Positions 33,948 to 38,433 of a stretch of 38,433 nucleotides of DNA are shown piece by piece. Location of the stretch: assembly GCA_035550975.1 (NCBI GenBank), contig DASZOC010000010.1, positions 1 through 38,433 on the forward strand. Direction: 5' to 3'. The DNA is from DASZOC01 sp035550975 (GTDB lineage: Bacteria > Actinomycetota > CADDZG01 > WHSQ01). Numbering within the stretch: position 1 is the first letter of the stretch; each line of letters opens with the position of its first letter. A model generated the notes under the pieces. The model did no database searches and had not been told where the DNA came from. It saw only the letters and a program-made list of their open reading frames with translations. The position numbers were made by a program, and so were the translations under genes.

Positions 33948-33954
33948 TACCCTA
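33948..33954. promoter_or_regulatory. Overlapping back-to-back -10 boxes of two leaderless genes
   Basis: TACCCT (33948-33953, plus) is followed by 7 bases and GTG 33961. TAGGGT (minus, 33954-33949) is followed by 7 bases and GTG 33941. The two boxes overlap by five bases, and the whole divergent gap is only 19 bases. Neither gene has a Shine-Dalgarno site between box and start. Confidence 0.5.
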
Positions 33955-33960
33955 GTTGCG

Positions 33961-34281
33961 GTGACCGTGCGCATCTGGTTCCTCGTGCTGATCGCGATCG
34001 CTCTCGGCGCCTGCCGGCAACCGGGCGCCATCGGTCCTCCTGCGCCGGACCGGGTCGAGGGCGTGATCCTCGAGATCGACGCGGAGTCGCTCGGCGAGGT
34101 GCGGAGCTTCACTCTCAAGGACGGCGACAACGTCTACGAGATCTTCATCGCCGACGACGTCGAGTACGGGTTCCCGCTCGGTCACCTACAGGAGCATCTG
34201 TCGTCGAACGAACCGGTGGTGGTCGACCTCGAGGAGCGCGAAGACGACAAGCTGTACGCGGTGACGATCGAGGACCCTTAG
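33961..34281 (+). CDS. Small predicted lipoprotein, unknown function
   Basis: 106 aa. The lipoprotein signal is MTVRIWFLVLIAIALGAC with lipobox L15-G16-A17-C18. The mature part of about 88 residues looks beta-rich, with alternating hydrophobic residues (VEGVILEID, FTLKDGDNVYEIFI, PVVVDLEE, KLYAVTIED), perhaps an OB-like or small barrel fold. No catalytic motif is seen. The GTG at 33961 fits both the signal peptide and the -10 spacing; codons upstream in this frame overlap the divergent gene. Its stop overlaps the convergent thioredoxin-like gene by four bases. Confidence 0.7.
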   Translation: MTVRIWFLVLIAIALGACRQPGAIGPPAPDRVEGVILEIDAESLGEVRSFTLKDGDNVYEIFIADDVEYGFPLGHLQEHLSSNEPVVVDLEEREDDKLYAVTIEDP

Positions 34282-35165
34282 AGCTTGGCGAGGTCTCGCT
34301 TCAGCTCGGCCTCGCTAACCGTTCCCTCGTACTTCGCGACCACGCGACCGGCGGCATCGACCACGAACACCCAGGGCTCGCTGGGCAGGCCCCACTCGCG
34401 CACCGCCTTGACGGGAACCAGGTTCGACGGATCGTCGAGGTTCTTGTAGATCTCCACGTGGATGAACGTCACATCGTCATGGCCGCGCGACGCGCGCTTC
34501 ACCACGTCGAGCGTTGGGCCGCAAACCTGCGAGGTGCAGAATTTGGGGGTCGAGAAAGCCACGACGAAAGGCTCGTTCGCGGCGAGCGCTTCGTGGATCG
34601 ACATCTCGTAGAAGGACGGATCCGGATCGGGATCCGTGCTGATCTGCGAGAGGTTCTTCACGTCGTCCGCAGTCGGCGTACGGGACGCCGGCGGCTTCGC
34701 CCCCAGCTCCGGCGTCGTGCCCTCCTCGGCGACGTCGAACGACGCATTCACCGTCTCGTCGAGCCCCTTGCCCTCGACCGAGACCTCCGCTCCCCACCGC
34801 CCGGCGTTGTCGAAGGTCGCGTGCGTCTTATACAGACCGCGCTCGCCCGGGATCGTCTCGATGAATTCCATGTCGCGCTCGAACACGGGATCGGTCTCGG
34901 AGACGGAGAGGTCGAAGAAACGGATGTGCATGTCGATCGAGGCCGATCCGATCGGCGCGTCGTTCGAGTCGAGCAGCCCGACGAGGAAGCGGTTCTTGCC
35001 GACCACGACCTCCGACGACGCGAACACGGGATATGCCTCGACATCGGCGAACGCCCCTCCGAAGCGCGAGCCCTCAGAAGCGAGCGGTTCGGGACCGGCT
35101 GCTTCGCCGCCACAGCCGGCGAGCACAACGAGGGTCGCCACGACCCACAGGATTGGCTTCTTCAC
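34278..35165 (-). CDS. Lipoprotein with C-terminal thioredoxin-like domain (CX4C)
   Basis: 295 aa. The signal MKKPILWVVATLVVLAGC has lipobox L15-A16-G17-C18, so it is anchored outside the membrane. Residues about 30-165 look like an immunoglobulin-like beta domain (NAGRWGAEVSVEGKGL). A thioredoxin-like domain follows, with C210 and C215 in FSTPKFCTSQVCGPT. CX4C replaces the usual CXXC and the Sco-type CXXXC. The position beside ctaA and ctaB suggests a role in copper or disulfide handling during oxidase assembly (inference). The GTG start is 8 bases after a TAGTCT box, with no ribosome site. Confidence 0.8.
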   Translation of the reverse strand: MKKPILWVVATLVVLAGCGGEAAGPEPLASEGSRFGGAFADVEAYPVFASSEVVVGKNRFLVGLLDSNDAPIGSASIDMHIRFFDLSVSETDPVFERDMEFIETIPGERGLYKTHATFDNAGRWGAEVSVEGKGLDETVNASFDVAEEGTTPELGAKPPASRTPTADDVKNLSQISTDPDPDPSFYEMSIHEALAANEPFVVAFSTPKFCTSQVCGPTLDVVKRASRGHDDVTFIHVEIYKNLDDPSNLVPVKAVREWGLPSEPWVFVVDAAGRVVAKYEGTVSEAELKRDLAKL

Positions 35166-35173
35166 AAGGGAAG

Positions 35174-35179
35174 AGACTA
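35174..35179 (-). promoter_or_regulatory. Leaderless-type -10 box of the thioredoxin-like lipoprotein gene
   Basis: TAGTCT on the minus strand is followed by 8 bases (CTTCCCTT) and the GTG start at 35165. This is the same box-to-start spacing class seen at asnB and at the 33941/33961 pair. Confidence 0.4.
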
Positions 35180-35193
35180 GCGGGGCCGCCGGA

Positions 35194-35199
35194 TAACAT
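35194..35199 (+). promoter_or_regulatory. Candidate -10 box of ctaA
   Basis: TAACAT lies 10 bases before the ATG of ctaA, inside a 44-base divergent gap. It implies a very short or absent leader. No clear -35 or ribosome-binding site is visible. Confidence 0.3.
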
Positions 35200-35209
35200 C
35201 GCCTCTCCC

Positions 35210-36163
35210 ATGTCTTCCGTTCGCCGTCTCGCGCTCGCGTCGACGATCGCAACGTTCGTTCTCGTTGCGGTCGGCGGGCTCGTCCGCGCCACGAAATCCG
35301 GTCTCGGGTGCGGGACCGACTGGCCTGACTGCGCGGGCGACGTGATCCCGCTCTTCGGGAGCCGCGCCGTGGTGATCGAGTTCTCACATCGCCTGATGGC
35401 ATCGGTAGTCGTGATCCTGCTCGGCGTTCTGGCAGTGACAGCATGGCGGCACCGCCACGAGAGCACGCGCGTGATGCGGACCGCGATCATCGCGTTCGCT
35501 CTGGTCCTGTCAGAAGCGTTGATAGGCGCGCTTGTCGTGAGGCTCGAGCTCCAAGCGGAGTCGGTCGTGCTTCACCTCGCGACCGCGATGACCCTGCTGG
35601 CGGTGTTGATCTATCTGACGGCGAATGCGTCGGTAGCCGACGGTTCCGTGGAACCCACCGTCGACGCGGGCGTCTCGGCACGGGCTCGCGTCGCCGCCGG
35701 GACCGTCTTCCTGTTGCTCATCGTCGGGTCCTACGTGACCGGTCGCGGTGCCGGGTACGTCTTCGAGGACTGGCCGTTGATGGGCGGGCAGCTCGTCCCG
35801 GATCTGTCCTTCGAGCCCGCCGCGATCCACTTCCTGCACCGCGCGCTGGCAGCGCTCACCGGTGTGATCGTGTTCGCGATCGGGCTGAGTGTCGCGCGCC
35901 GGCGCTCGGAGCTTCCGGCCCAGTCGAAGTTCGCCCATGCGGCCATGGGTCTGTTCGCGCTACAGGTGTTGATCGGAGCGGCGAACGTGTGGAACCCCCC
36001 GCCGGGGTTCGTCAACGAGCTTCTCGTCACACTTCACCTCCTTACCGCGGCGCTCATCTGGGGGGCCCTCGTCGCCCTCGCGGTGACGTCGTCGCCGGCG
36101 CTGCTATCGGTGCGCTCACAAGGGTGGGCTCGCACCGGACCGGCCTACGAAGGCGGCGTGTGA
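35210..36163 (+). CDS. ctaA: Heme A synthase (COX15/CtaA)
   Basis: 317 aa, about eight membrane helices. It converts heme O to heme A for a heme-copper oxidase. The paired heme-ligand histidines of the two half-repeats are H60 (EFSHRLMAS) and H122 (VVLHLATAM), then H210 (HFLHRALAAL) and H276 (LLVTLHLLTA). The extracellular Cys pair C34 and C41 (CGTDWPDC) matches the Bacillus CtaA pair. ATG 35210 starts directly in the first helix region (RRLALASTIATFVLVAVGGLVRATKSG). The gene is translationally coupled to ctaB through TGATG. Confidence 0.93.
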   Translation: MSSVRRLALASTIATFVLVAVGGLVRATKSGLGCGTDWPDCAGDVIPLFGSRAVVIEFSHRLMASVVVILLGVLAVTAWRHRHESTRVMRTAIIAFALVLSEALIGALVVRLELQAESVVLHLATAMTLLAVLIYLTANASVADGSVEPTVDAGVSARARVAAGTVFLLLIVGSYVTGRGAGYVFEDWPLMGGQLVPDLSFEPAAIHFLHRALAALTGVIVFAIGLSVARRRSELPAQSKFAHAAMGLFALQVLIGAANVWNPPPGFVNELLVTLHLLTAALIWGALVALAVTSSPALLSVRSQGWARTGPAYEGGV

Positions 36164-37116
36164 TGCAGCGGCTGATCACCGACACGACCGGTGCCGTGCG
36201 AATCGAGAGCATGCCGCCGCCCACCGAGACCGACCTCGTCGGGCCGATAAGCCTCCGTCAGAAGCTCGCCGCGTATGTCGCCCTCACCAAACCGCGCATC
36301 ATCGAGCTGCTGTTGGTCACGACGGTCCCCGCGATGGTGGTCGCCGCCGGGACATGGCCCTCGTGGTGGCTCGTCCTCGCAACGCTCATCGGTGGGACAT
36401 TGTCGGCCGGTGGAGCGAACGCCATCAACTGCTTCGTCGATCGCGACATCGACGAGATCATGCCGCGGACGAAGAAGCGCCCTCTACCTCTGCATCGCAT
36501 CGCACCGCGCAACGCGCTGATCTTCGGTATCGCGCTCGGCGCAGCTGCGTTCGTCTGGCTGTGGCTCCTCGTCAACCCGCTGTCGGCGTTGCTCGCTACA
36601 TCTGCGCTGCTCTTCTACGTCTTCGTCTACACGATCGGCATGAAGCGCTCGACGCCGCAGAACATCGTCATCGGTGGAGCCGCCGGCGCGATGCCGGTGC
36701 TGGTCGGCTGGGCAGCTGTGACCAACAGCATCGAGCTGCCCGCGCTGGCGTTGTTCGGCATCGTCTTCTACTGGACCCCACCACATTTCTGGGCACTCGC
36801 GATGCGCTACGAAAAGGACTATCGCGCCGCCGGCGTCCCGATGATGCCGGTCGTCTACGGCAAGACCGAGACCACCCGCCACATCCTGCTGTACAGCTTC
36901 ATGCAGCTCGCCATGTGCCTCGCGTTCTTCTCGACCGCGAAGATGGGGGCTCTCTATCTCGCCGCAACGCTCTTGCTCAACGGACTGTTCATCGCGTGGG
37001 CGTTCAAGCTCTATCGCGACCCGACGGCGAAGCGCGCGTGGGGTCTGTTCCGCTTCTCGATCTACTTCCTGGCGCTGCTCTTCGCCGCGATGGCGGTCGA
37101 TACGCTCCTCTTCTAG
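36163..37116 (+). CDS. ctaB: Protoheme IX farnesyltransferase (heme O synthase)
   Basis: 317 aa, a UbiA-family membrane prenyltransferase that adds a farnesyl group to heme B. The first Asp-rich motif is N86xxN89 followed by D93-R94-D95-I96-D97 and MPRTKKRPL, diagnostic of CtaB. The second region reads FYWTPPHFWALAMRYEKDYRAAGVPMMP. About nine membrane helices follow a polar N-terminus of about 30 residues. The ATG shares its A with the TGA of ctaA. Codons upstream in this frame run antiparallel through ctaA and are not coding. Confidence 0.94.
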   Translation: MQRLITDTTGAVRIESMPPPTETDLVGPISLRQKLAAYVALTKPRIIELLLVTTVPAMVVAAGTWPSWWLVLATLIGGTLSAGGANAINCFVDRDIDEIMPRTKKRPLPLHRIAPRNALIFGIALGAAAFVWLWLLVNPLSALLATSALLFYVFVYTIGMKRSTPQNIVIGGAAGAMPVLVGWAAVTNSIELPALALFGIVFYWTPPHFWALAMRYEKDYRAAGVPMMPVVYGKTETTRHILLYSFMQLAMCLAFFSTAKMGALYLAATLLLNGLFIAWAFKLYRDPTAKRAWGLFRFSIYFLALLFAAMAVDTLLF

Positions 37117-37161
37117 GTCCGCGCGCTTCCGCTCGTCCCGTCTGGGTAGGAGAGGATTCCT

Positions 37162-38109
37162 ATGGAAGACGTCATCGTCGTCGGAGCCGGTCCTGCGGGT
37201 CTCGCGGCTGCAACGTGGCTCGGGCGCTACCGCAGGAAGACGTTGGTCCTCGATGGGGGGCCGCCGCGGAACACACCTGCCCAGGCGAGCCACGGCTACC
37301 TCGGCTTCGACGGGAGCCCTCCCGAGACGCTCGTGGCCGCAGCGCGACGGGACCTGGAGAGGTATCCGACCGTCGCGATCCGGCCGCTGCGTGCCGACGA
37401 TGCGCGGCGACAAGGCGACGCTTTCGTCGTCGCGACCTCCGAGGGAGATGTCGTCGCCCATCGACTGATGCTCGCGACGGGCGTGCGGGACGCGCTGCCG
37501 GACATCCCTGGCTTCGACCGGGTCTACGGACAGCACGCGTTCCATTGTTCGTGCTGCGACGGCTACGAGAGCGCAGACCAAGACGTCGTCGCCATCGGTT
37601 GGGGGGAGCACGCGGCCGGCTTCGCGATCGACCTGCTGGAATGGGGCGCGCGCGTGGTCCTCGTGACGGATGGACAAGAGTTCGAAGGTGATCGCACCTG
37701 CGAGGCGGCGCTGCACCGCAACGGGATCGAGGTGATCGAAGAGAAGGTCACGCGTGTCGTGCTCGACGGTGACCGCATGACGTCGGTCGAGCTCGCATCG
37801 GGTCGATCAGTGCCGGCGACGCGAGCGTTCTTCTCGATCAAGCACCATCCCTGCAACGAACTCGCGGTGTCTCTCGGATGCGATACCGACGAGATGGGCT
37901 ACATCACCGTCGGCGACCATGGCGAGACATCCGTCGAGGGGGCCTACGCGGCGGGAGACGTCACGCCGGGTGAGCAACTCGTGCAGCGATCCGCTGCCGA
38001 AGGTGCCGTGGCAGGCATCGCCTGCGCGATCTCGCTGAGAGGCATGTCGACCGCGTCGGACGCACCCGAGCCCGGACCCGACCCTGAAGCGGAACTGGAC
38101 GCGAGCTAG
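37162..38109 (+). CDS. Thioredoxin-reductase-like FAD/NAD(P) oxidoreductase
   Basis: 315 aa. The N-terminal FAD motif is VGAGPAGLAAATWL (7-20). The redox site is C129-S-C-C132 followed by DGYE, a CxxC with an extra Cys at the third position. The NAD(P) motif is weak (IGWGEHAAGFA), with Trp in place of the usual Gly. The C-terminal FAD motif is AYAAGDVTPGEQLVQRSAAEG. It resembles the low-molecular-weight thioredoxin reductase family, including holomycin/gliotoxin-type and orphan members; its partner is unknown. A good ribosome site (TAGGAGAGGA) precedes the ATG. A short acidic Pro-rich tail closes the protein. Its stop abuts that of the convergent cupredoxin. Confidence 0.87.
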   Translation: MEDVIVVGAGPAGLAAATWLGRYRRKTLVLDGGPPRNTPAQASHGYLGFDGSPPETLVAAARRDLERYPTVAIRPLRADDARRQGDAFVVATSEGDVVAHRLMLATGVRDALPDIPGFDRVYGQHAFHCSCCDGYESADQDVVAIGWGEHAAGFAIDLLEWGARVVLVTDGQEFEGDRTCEAALHRNGIEVIEEKVTRVVLDGDRMTSVELASGRSVPATRAFFSIKHHPCNELAVSLGCDTDEMGYITVGDHGETSVEGAYAAGDVTPGEQLVQRSAAEGAVAGIACAISLRGMSTASDAPEPGPDPEAELDAS

Positions 38110-38433
38110 CTATTTGACGGTGACGGTTCCCGTCATCGAGGGATGGACGTCGCAGCGGAAGAAGTATTCGCCCGCCTCGAGCGCGGGGATCTTGTATTCC
38201 GTCGAGGCGCCCCCGTCGATCGTGCGGCCGACGAAGAGCTCCTCGGTCGCCTCCTTGGTCTCGTAGATCGCGACGTTGTGGGGCGCGGAGTCCTCGTTCT
38301 CGAACGTCAACGTCGTGGGCTCACCCGCGGGGAACGTCAGCTGGTCGGTGCCGAACGCGATGCCCGCCGCGGTGATCGTTTCCGTCGTCCCGCCCCCCGT
38401 CCGCTGGTTCGCGGTCTCCTCGGCCCCGTGGCC
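38110..38433 (-). CDS. Second cupredoxin (C-terminal part, truncated by window edge)
   Basis: The last 107 residues of a blue-copper protein; the upstream part is outside the window. The copper ligands are the His of SAPHNVAIY and Cys, His and Met of CDVHPSM. It closely matches the cupredoxin domain at 31835-32863 (both have LFVGRTIDGG and GEYFFRCDVHP), so the two are recent paralogues. The visible start GHGAEETANQ resembles the linker after the membrane helix in the first copy, so an N-terminal anchor is likely off the edge. Confidence 0.85.
   Translation of the reverse strand, partial: GHGAEETANQRTGGGTTETITAAGIAFGTDQLTFPAGEPTTLTFENEDSAPHNVAIYETKEATEELFVGRTIDGGASTEYKIPALEAGEYFFRCDVHPSMTGTVTVK

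Noticed and set aside
35161..35167. TTCACAA, a Rex half-site at the start of the thioredoxin-like lipoprotein gene
   Set aside because: There is no matching TTGTGAA arm at the right distance, and it overlaps the start codon.
1..38433. CRISPR arrays, insertion sequences, tRNA or rRNA genes
   Set aside because: No regularly spaced repeats, transposase-like proteins or cloverleaf-like sequences were seen on reading the gaps.

Overview
The window is GC-rich, densely packed and carries genes typical of an actinobacterium: complex I subunits of actinobacterial type, a MenJ-like geranylgeranyl reductase (menaquinone tailoring), a CGNR zinc-finger regulator, heme A synthase and heme O synthase, and several start codons that sit 7-8 bases after a TANNNT -10 box (leaderless transcripts). 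I cannot name the genus; an uncultured, deep-branching aerobic or facultative actinobacterium is the best guess.

Layout. (1) 1-2412: the start of a secreted Gly/Ser-rich protein cut by the left edge, a 280-base leader with a possible RNA pseudoknot, and a class II asparagine synthase. (2) 2449-13685, minus strand: complex I operon 1, order nuoA-B-C-D-H-I-J-K-L-M-N. It has no nuoE, nuoF or nuoG, so it encodes an 11-subunit enzyme without an NADH-oxidising module. Its NuoI has a C-terminal extension of nearly 290 residues. (3) 13686-15618: a small island with a matrixin-like membrane protease, two small proteins (36 and 52 aa), and a divergent CGNR-type regulator with an operator-like inverted repeat over its promoter. 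(4) 15615-31726, minus strand: complex I operon 2, a full 14-subunit nuoA-N set translationally coupled to an upstream MenJ-like reductase gene, with a perfect Rex (NADH/NAD+ sensor) operator in front. (5) 31835-38433: respiratory accessory genes: a membrane-anchored cupredoxin, a polyprenyl diphosphate synthase, two lipoproteins (one thioredoxin-like), ctaA, ctaB, a thioredoxin-reductase-like flavoprotein, and a second cupredoxin cut by the right edge.

How it fits together. The region is an electron-transport island: quinone side-chain synthesis and saturation, two different quinone reductases (one NADH-linked and probably Rex-controlled, one with an unknown electron donor), heme A supply for a heme-copper oxidase, and blue-copper proteins that may carry electrons or copper outside the membrane. 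The most unusual signal is a module of about 37 residues found both in the C-terminal tail of NuoI of the 11-subunit complex and at the cytoplasmic N-terminus of the membrane cupredoxin (24 of 37 positions identical by eye). It may be a docking module linking respiratory proteins to a common cytoplasmic partner.
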